Assembly: GCA_947034895.1 (NCBI GenBank)
Contig: OX344762.1
Coordinates: 29,430,760-29,494,759, forward strand
DNA from: Rhytidiadelphus loreus
Lineage: Eukaryota; Streptophyta; Bryopsida; Hypnales; Hylocomiaceae
Direction: 5' to 3'
Length of the DNA stretch: 64,000 bases
In this document: piece after piece, positions 46,087-57,483 of the stretch
Numbering within the stretch: position 1 is the stretch's first letter
Layout: each line of letters starts with the position of its first letter
Notes under the pieces: model-generated
Seen by the model: the letters and a program-made list of their open reading frames with translations, nothing else
Databases searched by the model: none
Told to the model about the DNA's origin: nothing
Made by a program: the position numbers and the translations under genes

Positions 46087-46440
46087 GTTTGTTGAGTTCC
46101 AAGTTTGCAATCTATTCAAACATGTGCCATTTTGTTTTTCTCTCTTTCCAAAAGAGTGAAGTAAGTTTGTTGAGTTCTAAGTTTGCAATCTCTTATGACA
46201 TGTGCCGGCTATTTTTTCTTTCTCTTTCTAAAAAGAATGAAGTAAGTTTGTTAAGTTCCTAGTTTGCAATCTATTATGACATGTTTTTCTTTTTTTTTCT
46301 TTTTCTTTTCCAAAAGAGAAAAGTTCATTTGTTGAATTCCGAGTTTGCAATCTATTGTACATAGCATGTCTTTTTTTTTTCCTCTTTTTTTTTTCAAAGA
46401 GTGAAGTAAGTTTGTAGAGGTCTAAATTTGCTATCCAAGG
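46087..46440. repeat. ~81-bp tandem array, four units and a partial one
   Basis: The block GTTTGTTGAGTTCCAAGTTT recurs at 46087, 46165, 46246, 46327 and 46410 with substitutions. Each unit also has TTGCAATCT, ACATG and a T/C-rich tail ending in CAAAAGAGTGAAG. Most length changes are in the pyrimidine runs. Confidence 0.8.
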
Positions 46441-46629
46441 TTGCAATCAAAATTTTATTTACTAATTGTATGAAAAATTTGTCTCATCACCAATAAGTTG
46501 GGTCACTTGGCATAGTTTGCCTTGTGCAGACGCCGACTATCCACCAAATATTATATAAATATGTCATTTTTTGATCTAGAGCTAGGGGGCTCTCTTCAAT
46601 GCCAAAAGTTTCTAAACAACAATAAGGGA

Positions 46630-47400
46630 GTGATCATAAAAAATTAAATTTAAATGGAACAAGCTCATTCCTTTTCAAAACAATCCTAATCATCAATTTT
46701 TTTCCCTTAAAAATCTAGCAAAGTTTAGCAAGTAAGAAATCAAGATGACAAGTGTTCAATCCTCCCCTTGGCCTTGTTAGGTCCCAATCAACAAGAAGGA
46801 AGTGATTTACCAAACCACCACTAAATCAAGACAAAAGAATTGGATTCCCTTGGGAGGTCTCACAAAAGGACAATGATCAACTAATCAACAATTTGGTATA
46901 ACTAAGCTCATTCCTTACAAAAATAATCCCTATCAACCAAATATTTTCTTGTAAAATCTTAACAAGTTTTATACCAGCACATGAAGATAGAAGTGCAAGT
47001 ACCTCCCCCACATAGACCTTGAGAAGACCCACAATGCAACTAAACTCTTTCTACATACAATGATTCCTATCAATCAATTTTTTAATCTAAAATCTTAACA
47101 AGTCTATTGATCCACGAATCAAGAAGGAAGTACTAAAACCCTCCCATCAACCCGAAGATGATCCATGATGCTACAAAACAATGATTAACCAAAATGAAAT
47201 TTAGTGTGACAAAGATCATTAGATACAAAAATAATCCTAATCAACAAATTTCTTTTTCTAAAATCTAAAAAAGTCTAACAACAACACATCAAGAGAAAAT
47301 TACTCGTATCCTTCCATTGACCATAAGAAGACCTACCCTGCTATAGGATAGTGATCAATCAAAATGAAACTCAATTTGACAAAGCTCTTTCCATATAGAA
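46630..47400. repeat. degenerate ~169-bp tandem array
   Basis: The block AAGCTCATTCC...ATAATCCTAATCAACAA recurs at about 46661, 46903, 47040, 47209 and 47378; the last three steps are near 169 bp, earlier ones uneven. The last unit is cut at 47401 by a TTAA-family element. Confidence 0.55.
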
Positions 47401-48110
47401 TTAACCCTTAAAGGACCAAATTGTGTTTTTCGACATAGCAATTTGGGGCAGCTCACTACAAATGAAATTTTTTTTTCTTTAAAGTTTCCACATAACATGT
47501 ACTTGAGGAGTACCTTTAAGGCCCAACAATTTTCATAACTTTTGACTACATATTTCAAAAGTTATTGCATGATATGTGATTTTCAATGTTTAGTGGTCAA
47601 CCCAAAATTTCTTAAAAAATCACTTTTTTCAAAAATAAAAATTTGAAATTGGTTCTCTAGATTTGTATACATATAGAAAGCTTTGAATTATTCCATTTTG
47701 ATTTATGAGATGAAAGTTATGAGGTGTTCTAATTCGTGGGTAGTTATAGATTCCTTACTCTAAAATAAACTTTAGAGTCCTTTATTTAACTCAATTTTTA
47801 GTATTTCTTGAAAAAAATAAAATAATATGATTTAGATTGTTTATTACTATATAAAAACCATTGAAATTGAAAACTTTGAATTCCATAATTAAATTCTTAA
47901 CAATTTAGTATATTGAATCATTCTCTATTTCTTTCTACTTACTATTTTTTTCCTATATGTTGTGCAATTCCAAATGATCTAAATTTTTTCAAAAATGTAT
48001 ACAATTTGCCTTGAAAAATGATTTCAAAGAGTAGCCACCATTTTGGACATTTTTTCATACAAACGTGACCTTGCGAAGTGTAGCTGCTTGGTTTTCTATA
48101 AGGCCAAGAA
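47401..48110 (+). mobile_element. TTAA-family type 1 copy, right end replaced
   Basis: Starts TTAACCCTTAAAGGACCAAA and is collinear with 6747-7450 (GGGCAGCTCACTA, CATAACTTTTGACTACA, and so on) up to a GTAGCTGCTTGG block. It then passes into sequence with the GC-ended segment and type 2 fragments. Confidence 0.65.
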
Positions 48111-48139
48111 ACTGATCATTACATGCTTTTGTCCTAATC

Positions 48140-48410
48140 TGGAGGGCTGTGAGTTCCCATCTGAAAACCCGCCAAAACCCGCTATTTGCAAGCTGCGTTG
48201 ACCTGGCCAAGAGATTGCCAAGTCTCTTTTTTTGAAAAAAGAAACAAAAAAAAATTAACTTTGTTTTTCATTTTAAGGATTTTTCATTTTTCATATTTTT
48301 TATTTTGAAAAAAAAATTTGACATCCGTGTTCGATGAGACCGGGGGGAACGGAGCTTGGAACAAACCTGAAATGGCCCTCCAACCCCCCCGGATCTCATC
48401 TAATGTATAG
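48140..48410. repeat. second copy of the GC-ended segment
   Basis: TGGAGGGCTGTGAG at the left and GGCCCTCCAACCCCCCC at the right bracket a GGCCAAGAGATTGCCAA block and an A/T-rich core. It is homologous in order to 42137-42388. Confidence 0.4.
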
Positions 48411-49518
48411 ATTAGATTTTTGTTTGTATAGAAAGATTCATTCCATTTAGATAAGTAATGTGAATGTTATGAAGCTTTTTGTTTTGCAAGCACTCTATAT
48501 AAATTTTTGAGAAAATAATGTATTGTATTTGTTTATAAACTCAATTTTAACAATTTAAAAAAATTCAAATGATTTAGTTTGTTCTCTAGAACAATCTCAC
48601 CATTGGAAGTAGTGTATTTCAATTCCATCTTAGAGTAATCAACAAAAAAAAATTCTATCTATCTTGTATTTGCTTTGACTTCACACATTTTTTATTTCTA
48701 AGGGACTAAAGCACATTTTGGGCAAAAATTGTGAAAAATTACAACTTTTTAGGACAGTGAAAAATTTTGACCACACAAATTGAAAGATTATAATATATAA
48801 AGGTAGAAGGATTTTTTTTTTTATCTTCTTTAATAAACTTTAACTCCTCCTAAAGTGCAATTTTTACACTATATACGGGTTTCTTTGATATTTGTATCTT
48901 ATATCACATAAGTTATATATCTGCCAAATTTCAAATTTTATAGGAGTAGTTTTGCACATGTTGCCCAAAATTGTGCAAGTTGCCAAAAAAGTTTAGGGTA
49001 GCTGGTAGTATAACTTTTGATTGAAACATTCGATTAGAAAAAAAATTATATTCCCTCTAAGGGGGTACATGTTCACACTTTGTGTCAAAATTTTAAAAAC
49101 ATCCTTTAAAAAATGACTTCATATGCACCTACCCTTTAGATCATTTAACTATATCCAATGGTCATTCGGTCCTTTAGGGGTTTAAAAATGAAATCATGGG
49201 GGAATGGAAGGGGGATTTTTTTTCAAATCAAATTTTCAATATAAAAAATATTGAAATTCATAATCTATAGTATAAGAAATTTAAGTTAAGAAAATTCAGA
49301 GCCTTATAATCTAATCAAACTAGGAGCCAAATGCTTATATCTTTTGATCGATAAGATCAAAGTTTTCAAAATTTCTTCCAAACTTCTCATACTAGTCTAA
49401 TACAAGATCCTATGGTTGAATATGCAAAAAGAAAACATGTTTAAAATTTTTGTTGTTTGCATTGAAAATGACAATTTTGAATGTTTTTTGACAAAAAAAT
49501 GACCTTGGGACTTTAGGG
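48411..49518 (+). repeat. type 2 TTAA-family fragments, rearranged
   Basis: Begins with the GATTCATTCCATTTAGATAA block matching 28310. It contains an internal CCTTTAGGGGTTT at about 49171 and a second right-end GGGACTTTAGGGGTT at about 49508, so at least two right ends are fused. Confidence 0.5.
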
Positions 49519-50639
49519 GTTCATGAATCCAACCTCAAAACCTTTAAGTCAATTTATTATAATAGTATCTCCTCCAAAAACATTTAAAGTAAAATTTCAC
49601 ATCAAATGCAAGAACTTCAAATACAAATTTTTCTTTGCCTTTTCTCAAGGTGAAGTTTTTTCTTTCATCAAAAACTTTAGGCTTATCCCCAAAAGTTCTT
49701 TTATGTTTAGAGGTTGGTCCAAAACTACTTCAAAATACTTGTTCCTAAAGCAAGGCTAAAATTCTCATCTATCTTTATTTTTAAACAAATCCAATCCTAG
49801 GATCCTTTAGTTAACTCATTCAAGTACATCATCTCCAATTTAATAGTAAATATCTTCATCAATTGCAAGGACAATGTGCCTAAGCTTTTAAATATAGTTT
49901 TGTAGCCCTTTCAATTGTTTCAAAAGGTGAGGTTTTGTCTTGCAACATTTTTAGAAAAAAATATTTCCTATAATTTGTGAAATTTATTCAATACATTGTA
50001 AAATAGATTGAGATTATGTATGTATAAAGAATTTAATCCAAAAAAAATTCATATTCATCTTTAAAAAATTTATAAAGTAGAAGGTGGTACTAAATGAAAG
50101 CAAAAACTAAAGTGCTAATAACTTTTATAAGAAATTGAAAATTGTTGATTCCAATGGTGAAAATGTTTTAGTAAGAAATTTTTATCCTTTTTTGAGATAA
50201 AAAAAGTCTTAACTTTTGCAATATTTATTGGAATGACATGAATCAAAACTTCACATGTACACTAGGATGATTAGCATCCATTCCAAAATTTTCATACAAT
50301 AATTCCTAATTATGAAGTCATTAAAGTAGGTTACTTGGCCTACTTTAAATGAAGGCATTATTTATGGACGTCCTATCTTACATGTTTGTATATTAACGCT
50401 AAGTAAATAAGCAAACAATTGAATGAACAACTAATAAGTAAGCAAGAAAATCTAATAATTATTCTTGGAGGTATTTGAAAAAAATTAATTCTACAAATGC
50501 CTAAATACCATAAAATGAACCATAAACCTAAATAAATGTCAAAAATATAATAGTTTGATTTTTATTAAAACATCACATGCACCATCAAGTATCAAGATAT
50601 TTGTCTTTCATGATATGAAGGACTAACTTCATTGACATG
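49519..50639. other. no gene seen
   Basis: AT-rich. A 78-codon Phe/Lys/Ser-rich frame at 49523-49759 is not supported as a gene. Confidence 0.4.
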
Positions 50640-51535
50640 TTGGGAGTAGGAGGGATGACGAAGTGCTTAACCTTGAAATTGCGATTTCTATAGCAAAAAG
50701 TAAAAAAAATGAAATTTTTTTTTTTGCACATCTAAACATAGGATCTTACACCTAACTAGTATGAGAATGTGTGGAAAAAATTTCAGAATTTTTGACCGCA
50801 TAGATTGGAAGATATCTATATTTATAGTGAAAAAAACAAGTTTTTTAGCACATTGCGAGACTAGATTTTTCGACTTTGAACATTTTTAACTTAAATTTTT
50901 TGCACCAAAGAGTTTTGAGAATTTAATATTCATAATGAAGAATTGAGTTGAGAGTCTAGGAAGAAAAAAATAAATCCAAAAAAACTTAATTTTCATTCTT
51001 AAAAGAATTGATAAGTAGAAGTAGGTGTGAGATAAAAGGAAAATCTAAAATATTAATATCTTTTAGATGGAATTAAAATTTAATAATTCCAATAGTAGGA
51101 TTGTTATATCAAGAAAACTAAACCATGTAGAACTTTTTTTTTTGAAAAATTGCAATAACTGCATTCAGAAATGAATCCTACAAGTTATTTTTTTCAAGAA
51201 GATGCTCTAATTGCTTGAAAAACAAGATTGTCCATAACTTTCTCATAACAAATCCAAATTGAATGAATCAAAGATTTCCATGTAGAAAAAAATGTAATCT
51301 ACAAGGGAAAAATAAAATTTTAAAATAAAATTTTGAATTTTTTTTTTGCTGCCCCTTGTCCCTTGTTTTGGACATAACCTTTGTTCCTGGGCACCAATTG
51401 AAAAAAAATAATAATCCCATGAAGCTTATCAACTTTTCTATCTTCAAAAAAAGTTTCAAAAAATCAGTGAAAAATTTCAGCCCGTAGGTACCTGCCCAAA
51501 ATTTCATTTGCGATATTTAAAGAAGAAGGGAGCTC
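50640..51535 (-). repeat. type 2 TTAA-family copy, reverse, ends lost
   Basis: Runs opposite to 28006-28938 nearly end to end: the CAGCACATT... region, GAATTGAGTTGAGAGTCTAGG, TTCTTTATTTATGCT-like stretches and finally CCTGCCCAAAATTTC. The CCCCTAAA termini are missing or unrecognisable. Confidence 0.6.
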
Positions 51536-51559
51536 AAAGTAAGAATGATGTAATTATGT

Positions 51560-51790
51560 TTACAATGGAACTTCATACTTCATCTAAGCATTGTAAATCA
51601 ATTTTTTTTCAAAATCAATTTTAGTTTCATCTCCAAAAATCCATTTGTGATTGAGAGTCCATAATAGAGACTTATAGAGGTCTGAAATTCATTTGTGAAA
51701 ACAATCATTGACTTGACTATGAGTGGTTGAGCTCTTTCATGTCTTAATTTACATACCCCATGTGAATTGTTGTACCTCCTATAGCAAGGT
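51560..51790. repeat. single arm of the shared TATA module
   Basis: GACTTGACTATGAGTGGTTG, then ACATACCCCATGTGAATTGT and TGTACCTCCTA, match the right arm of the MITE at 9116-9958 in order. The opposite arm is absent. Confidence 0.5.
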
Positions 51791-53131
51791 TGCTAGTGGG
51801 CGAGCTTGAAAGCGTAAGTGGGAAAAAAAATTGAAAAAAGAGTGAGGTGCCCATGACCATGGATGTACCTATGATCCAATGACCGTGCATGCACTAAATT
51901 TGTACTTCCTAGAATAGTTAGCGTGTTGTTATTTCAATTTTTGAGTGACTAATGAATTGAAGGAAGAAAACATGCTCCAACATTTGCATTTAATTTAACC
52001 CTTGAATGCCATGTTGTTCATCTTGGAAATCATTTGTTTTGTCATCGTGTAAATTATTGGCTTAAAAAAATGGAAAAGTAATTATTGGAAGACAAACTAC
52101 TGTAGATGATCTTCCCTTTTGACACAAATTTTGGAGGGTGAATAGTTGCATTTTTGTCCTACACGAAGAGATTCTTTGTCATTCATTGGCCAAAAAACAA
52201 CCACTGCACTGTTTATGCATTAAGCACTTTTTGGTTGTTTAGAAACTGCCCATACGTCATGTGCTCATATTGTATTCATTCCAGTAAGACACTTTTGTTG
52301 AAGTATTTTTTTTAAGGGACACCCTATTATTTTTTATAAATACATCCCTTGGTTTGTGTAAATTTTTTTATCTTTTTTGTCTTGGAAGCTCATTGGATGG
52401 TGTGAATATATTTTTTATTTCGTTCATGAAGGCTTTTGGGATGGTATAAACATTATTTTCTTTCTCACACTCATTTTTTGTATGAAACTTATTTAGGGGT
52501 ATGTGTATGGATTTAGCTTTTTTACATTCTATATTTTGGTAAGATAAGGTGTTTGTTTTGAAATGAACTTTTCATCTCACACCCCATCTTGCTCTGAAAG
52601 ACTCTATTGTTGTACTAGCTTTTTTCCACCCCCTATTTTTCCTGGAAACACATATAGAATAGCGTGAATATATATTTGTCGTTCTTACACCAAATTCTCT
52701 TTGATAAAAAAACTAAAGATACTATGCATATTTTTTTGGGACACCCTAATTATTGAGGTAGAGGTTATTTTCTTGGTGTAAGGGGATAATTTGTTTAGGA
52801 TACTAATTGTTCTTGATGCGTCACTTTGATAACATTAAATTTTGTCTAATTGTCACACAAATTTTTGAAGTAAGATTTAATTTTGGGTTCACGATTATCT
52901 CTATTTTTGCCCTTCCACTTTTGGATATTCCACATTGAAGGCCGTGAATTTCTTTATTTGTCTTCGACCTTTTTATGGGGGGTAAAGACACTTTGTTTAT
53001 TTTTTATTTGTAGCTTACACTATATTTTTGGAGGCTATACACTTGGTGAGAATACATTTTTCTACTTCAAATTATTTTTTTTGTTTAGGCACTTGAACTT
53101 GTGTACATTTATTTTACTCTTCTTTTTCTAG
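51791..53131. other. no gene seen
   Basis: T-rich. Block 52080-52200 duplicates 21318-21450 (GACAAACTA, TTCCCTTTTGACACAAATTT). The 82-codon frame at 52883-53131 is Phe/Leu-rich and is best explained by composition. Confidence 0.4.
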
Positions 53132-53194
53132 TATTGAAGACCCCGTGGATCATACTCAATTGCTAGACAATATCCAAAATGCAAGGGTGCCAAG
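53132..53194 (+). CDS. candidate 63-nt internal exon
   Basis: A polypyrimidine tract ends in TTTTTCTAG, then 63 nt read IEDPVDHTQLLDNIQNARVP in one frame, followed by a consensus GTAAGTT donor at 53195. Both splice signals are good, but the product is not recognised and no neighbouring exon was found on this strand. Confidence 0.25.
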
Positions 53195-53289
53195 GTAAGT
53201 TAATCACACAACATGTAGCCATAAAACACACAAATTCAATCATCATGAAAATCAAAACATAGTGGTTTGACTCACAAGACATGTTGATC

Positions 53290-55420
53290 TCATGAATCTA
53301 AGTTGCCGTAGATTTGGTTGTAGAATCCTTCTCACTAGATGAATCAAAAGTCTCTCTACCCTTAGATGTTGATCCGTCTATGAATTGCAAGACATTTCGA
53401 GCATACAAAGGTTTACATCATTTGGACTTTGAAATACCGAACTCAACAAATGCCGATGCTAGTTGCTCTGCATAGACTAGAAGATCAAATGACTTCTCTG
53501 GACTCAAGATAAGTCTTTGTCGCTTCTTCATGGCATCCACCATCAATCCCTCATTGTTGCAAACACAAATGATTGAATGTTAGATTCATGAAACCTTACA
53601 AGTACCATGCAGACCAATAATTAAAAAACAAAGAAACTTACTTACTAGGTCTATCTTACCGAATGAACTTTCACACTTTTATAGTCTTCGCGTCTAGATT
53701 CTGTGAAACTACAACTGGTGGCGCATTGGTAATTATAGTTGTCGCAATAGGAGGGGTGGTCTTCTTCATGGGCTCAAGGATGCCTACAAAAATCTTCTTA
53801 TCTGCCTCCAATGCTACAATGTGATGCCCTGTCGCATGACATGCCGTAATAGAGGCACCTAAAAAAACAAAAATGAAATCACTATCTCAATGATTTTGTG
53901 TACGACATAGGGATGGAATATACACATATTCACACCAAAACTCACATGTGGATGTTGTGTAGTCAAGACTCGAGAACCATGTCTCTTTTGTTGGTTCCTT
54001 CAATGATGTGCCATAATAAGTGAGCGTCCTTCTCTCGAGGCCCTTGCCATGGCATTTGATCCATGTTGTTCATCAACATAGAATCCTCAATGGTTTAGTT
54101 CATCAGAAAGTCATCACACCTAAGGTCAACTTTGGCCTTCAACATTGTTGTTGAGTACTTAACCTCTCAATGTCCAAACAATGTTTTTTGGCAACATAGC
54201 AAGTTTGGGCAGCTCACTACAGATGGAATTTATTTTTTCTTTGAAAATTTCACTCAATGTGTACCCAAAGAGTAGCTTTAAGGCCCAACAATTTTCATAA
54301 CTTTTGACTACATGGTTCAAAAGTTATTGCATGATATGTAATTTTCAGTGTTCAACGGGTAGCTTGGGCAGAAAAAAAAACTTCTTTGAAAATCACTTTT
54401 AAAAAAAACAAGAATTTGAAATTGATTTTCTAGATTTATATATACGTGGTGAGCTTTGAATCATTCTATTTTGATTAATGAGATGATAGTTATGAGGAAT
54501 TTTAGTTTAGGTTGGTTTGTAGGTAGTTATGGAATCTCTACTCTAAAATAAACTTTCAAGTCCTTTATTTAACTCAATTTTAAATATTTTTGGAAAAAAA
54601 TAAAAACATTATGTGCATATTGTTTATTACAAAATTACAACCATTGGGATTGGCATTTTTCAATTCTATAAATAAATTGTTAACAATTTAGTATTTTTAA
54701 TCATTCTCTGCTTCTTTCTACTTACTATTTTTTTCCTATATGTTGTACAATTACAAATTATCTGAATTTTTTCAAGCTTGTAGACAACTTGACTTGAGGA
54801 ATTAATCCAAAGAGTAACCACCAATTTGGACAATTTTTTATGCAAATGTGAGCTTGTGAAGTGCAGCTGCCCGTATTTTCACAGGGTCAAAAAAAGGATT
54901 TTTGTCACTTCAAACGTTAATATCTTGCAATCTACATGGTGAAAAATTCTGAAATTTTTTCCACATCTTTTCAAACCAGTGTACTACAAGATTCTACAAT
55001 TACATATGTCCAAAAATTCATCTAAAATTTGGTGCTTATAAATGCAAGGATAATTTTGGAACAATTTTGGTGAAAACATAGTCTCTAACATTTAGGGGTT
55101 AAAAAAGAATTCGGATTTTCCTCTTGCATTGTGGTCTTTCACCAAAAGTGAGATGCCAAACTTCAAAGTTTGCAATCATTAAAACAACATACACATTAAA
55201 AAATTGAATAAAAATGTAAAATGAGAAGTTCACACTACATTGTCAAGGTTTAAAAAATTAATACCGTGCTTGTTTTGTCTATGGCCAAAGTCAAATGCAT
55301 CCGATTCATGCCCATCTACTCTTTCTTCTTCACCATTATAGCATACCCTTTATAGTTTGGCAATAGTGTTTAAGTCTCTACGGTTGGGAACTAGGTTAAT
55401 ACATTGGAGCCTTGTAGTTA
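53290..55420 (-). pseudogene. DNA methyltransferase-like gene (N6/N4 type), intron-containing and decayed
   Basis: Read on the minus strand. A first block (about 55400-55275) reads NLVPNRRDLNTIAKL, a stop, then a GEEERVDGHESDAFDFGH stretch. A second (about 55165-55105) reads EVWHLTFGERPQCKRK and is cut by the TTAA element (54159-55102). It resumes with a frame containing EKDAHLLWHIIEGTNKRDMV and LE, an intron (GTGAGT to TTTTTAG at 53860-53859), and GASITACHATGHHIVALEAD then KKIFVGILEPM. A last block (about 53565-53300) reads AMKKRQRLILSPEKSFDLLV. The order 'EK..LL..II...', 'VL(D/E)', 'G...TAC...G.H.VALE.D' is the SAM-binding (FxGxG-type) region of N6_N4 DNA methyltransferases. Stops and at least one frameshift near motif I make it non-functional. 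The catalytic DPPY/SPPY motif is not seen; it would lie upstream in the lost or scrambled part. Confidence 0.5.
54159..55102 (+). mobile_element. complete TTAA-flanked element (type 1) inside the methyltransferase-like gene
   Basis: Left end TTAACCTCTCAATGTCC; right end reversed TTAACCCCTAAATG. TTAA is present on both sides and the body is collinear with 6747-7699. The coding sequence of the minus-strand gene lies on both sides of it, so the insertion is later than that gene. Confidence 0.75.
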
Positions 55421-55449
55421 ATTAGCATTTCCTTGGCAACCATAACCAA

Positions 55450-55563
55450 TTAGGATTAGGAAAGATCCATTGCTTGGAAGGCACAATGGATTGATGCTAG
55501 ACACGTATAGATAGAAATAAGAACAAGAGCCTAGTTGTGATCAATTATTTACCAAGGGTGGAT
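55450..55563 (+). repeat. detached LTR-family 3' end fragment
   Basis: AAAGATCCATTGCTTGGAAG followed by GCACAATGG, then GTTGTGATCAATTATTTACC, matches the 3' part of LTR copies A and C. It breaks at GGGTGG and passes into minus-oriented LTR-D intron sequence (55564-55798), marking a rearrangement joint. Confidence 0.55.
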
Positions 55564-55798
55564 GAAGTTGATTACTTTTCATCTACTATGACCTCTAAAC
55601 TTCATCTATCTATATCTCGCTCAATTCTACTATGATTTTGACGTATTTTAGGATTCTAGGAACCTCTAGACTTCTAATTGAAGGTTTCTTTTTCAATTTT
55701 GACCTGACCCTAGGTCTACTCTTCCCTAGCTCTCGGCCTTGCCTACTAATTGTCAAATTTGAAAGGTACGGAAGACGTGGGATGGGTTAGTGTCTCAC

Positions 55799-56589
55799 CT
55801 TGTGTTGAAGGGTAGATGCAAGAAACACCGAACGATTTAGGGAGCGTTCTGCCAAAATTGCGTTTTTTTTGTCTAATACTACTAGTACTTGTAGTACTGC
55901 AAAATGGAGCAATCTCAGCTGTTGATCCGAAAAATCAACGGCCAGTAGTACTTTTGAATACTTAATAATACTGAAATAGTACTCTTTGAAAAAAATGACA
56001 GTTTGTCACAAAAAGTAGATAAAATTAAGTATAAATTAATAATAATTAGAAAATCATGATTAAAAAAAACTAAAAATTGGCCATTTGTAGAGACTTGATA
56101 GTGATTACATTTCACCACAAACTAAAAGTTGAAACCATCATAAATGTTTGGAGCGCTATGGGCAAGGCACCCCTATTTGCATGCATGTTGAGGACAAAAA
56201 ATTGTGTTTTTTTTAATGCCCTTTGGTGGGCACATGCCCTTCTATTTTGGCAATAGTCCATAACAATCCTAGACGTACATCATCATTTTGGGATGCTCCA
56301 TAGTACTAAAAAACCCTAAAACACAAAGTGTGACAAATTAGGTAAATTACAATTTAATTAAAGGATTTTTTTTTGAAATTTCTCAAAAGTAAGGAATCTG
56401 AGGACTTCTAAGTTAGTCATCTCCAATAAAAATTTCAAGTACATGGAATTCATTTCCCAAAAGATATGGCAAATGGCATCTCCGTCATTCCAATTGTGAC
56501 GCAAAATAGTACCGGTGTTTCTTGCATTCACCCTGAAGCTCATGCAAGAGTTGCCCAAGATCCCCTTTTGACCCTATGTTTGCAGTCAT
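55799..56589 (-). pseudogene. short exon of LTR copy D, split by a MITE
   Basis: On the minus strand ATG at 56589 opens MTANIGSKGDLGQLLHELQ. The MITE at 55810-56533 interrupts the frame within its TGAA target; the exon resumes for 7 nt and meets a GTGAGA donor at 55798. Ignoring the insertion and one target copy, the exon is 63 nt, the same as those at 15910 and 29497, and the downstream intron (GGTTCCTAGAA..., ATAGATAGATGAAGTTTAGAG) aligns with copy A. A longer open frame upstream (RKEKEKEGVKEEETSKLRG) shares the phase and may be leader. Confidence 0.45.
55810..56533. mobile_element. MITE with 21-bp inverted ends and 4-bp duplication (copy 2)
   Basis: Left end GGGTAGATGCAAGAAACACC; right end reversed GGGTGAATGCAAGAAACACC. 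The duplication is TGAA (55806-55809 and 56534-56537). It shares the subterminal TACTAGTACT-rich region and TGCGTTTTTT with copy 1, while the centres differ, as in a MITE family with internal replacement. Confidence 0.85.
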
Positions 56590-56657
56590 CCTCCTTCCTT
56601 TTAGAAAATTAGCCATTTTCTCTTTATAAATGTTGGCCAACAAGCCTCTAAGTTTGG

Positions 56658-56999
56658 ATGTCTCTTCTTCCTTTACTCCTTCCTTTTCCTTTTCTTTACG
56701 CACTATTGATGTCTACCCTATTTATTCCTACACTAACGACTCTTACGCAAGACTTTTATGTCGCATTGGTGTTTACCAACCCTTCTTACACCCCTAATGT
56801 GCACAATTTTAGGGGTCTTACGCTTGACTTATCCTATGAATCTCAATTGTCCTTGGAATATCCTCCTAATCCTCTCGTCTACTTGGCACCTCCCCTTCCC
56901 TCTCCTTCCCCCATTTCACTTAGTAGTGGTGAATGGCTTTGCGGAGAAATATGCGGTTATCTAGATGCTATTTTTTCTCTTCCCTACTTTTTGTGGTGA
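56658..56999 (+). CDS. 113-codon ORF, Pro/Leu/Ser-rich, probably fortuitous
   Basis: The frame (beginning MSLLPLLLPFPFLYALLMST, ending near GEWLCGEICGY) lies antisense to the leader of LTR copy D, whose minus-strand composition (GGAAGGAG repeats) explains the Pro/Leu/Ser richness. An N-terminal hydrophobic run could mimic a signal peptide. Unlikely to be a gene. Confidence 0.15.
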   Translation: MSLLPLLLPFPFLYALLMSTLFIPTLTTLTQDFYVALVFTNPSYTPNVHNFRGLTLDLSYESQLSLEYPPNPLVYLAPPLPSPSPISLSSGEWLCGEICGYLDAIFSLPYFLW

Positions 57000-57114
57000 T
57001 GTCCTTGGCTTGTTGAACGTTGTGGTCTTTTTTTGGAGTGTTTGGCGTTGCCCCAAAAGATGAGCCGGTATTGGTATTTTTGTCTTGATTGCGTGTGTTA
57101 GGAGATTAGAACCC

Positions 57115-57435
57115 CCGTAGGACCCCTACACCTCAGCTGCCTCCAAAACCTAGCACCCCAATTGCCCCAGGAACCTAGCTCCCAAACTGCCTACCTAATC
57201 TAACCTTTGAAGCCCACAAAACCCTATTTCCTACAAGACCCTATAGTCCAGAACCCTCGAGCTCTATAGACCAAGCTCTCAAAGCCCTACAAATCCTAGC
57301 TCAGTCCTGAATCCGGCTCTCAATGGTAGTCTCGATACCCAGTCCAAGTAGCCTAAATACCCAACTTCTAGTGGTAGTCCCGATATCCTAGTTGCCCACA
57401 TAATCTAACCCCTGAAGCCCATAGAGCCCCGGTGA
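57115..57435. repeat. C-rich degenerate repeat block
   Basis: Sequence of unusual C-richness with the recurring words CCTAGC, GAAGCCCA and CCAAACT. Two longer duplications are seen: TAATCTAACCTTTGAAGCCC (about 57205) versus TAATCTAACCCCTGAAGCCC (about 57403), and GGTAGTCTCGATACCCAG (about 57321) versus GGTAGTCCCGATATCCTAG (about 57369). It lies next to the 3' side of reversed LTR copy D and may be part of it. Confidence 0.5.
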
Positions 57436-57483
57436 TTTTTTTTATTGTTCCAAACTAAACTCCTGCCTCCAAAGAGAAGGAGG

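Noticed and set aside
56658..56999. 113-codon frame as a secreted protein gene
   Set aside because: It is antisense to the leader of LTR copy D and its Pro/Leu/Ser richness follows from that leader's purine-rich strand; kept only as a low-confidence entry.
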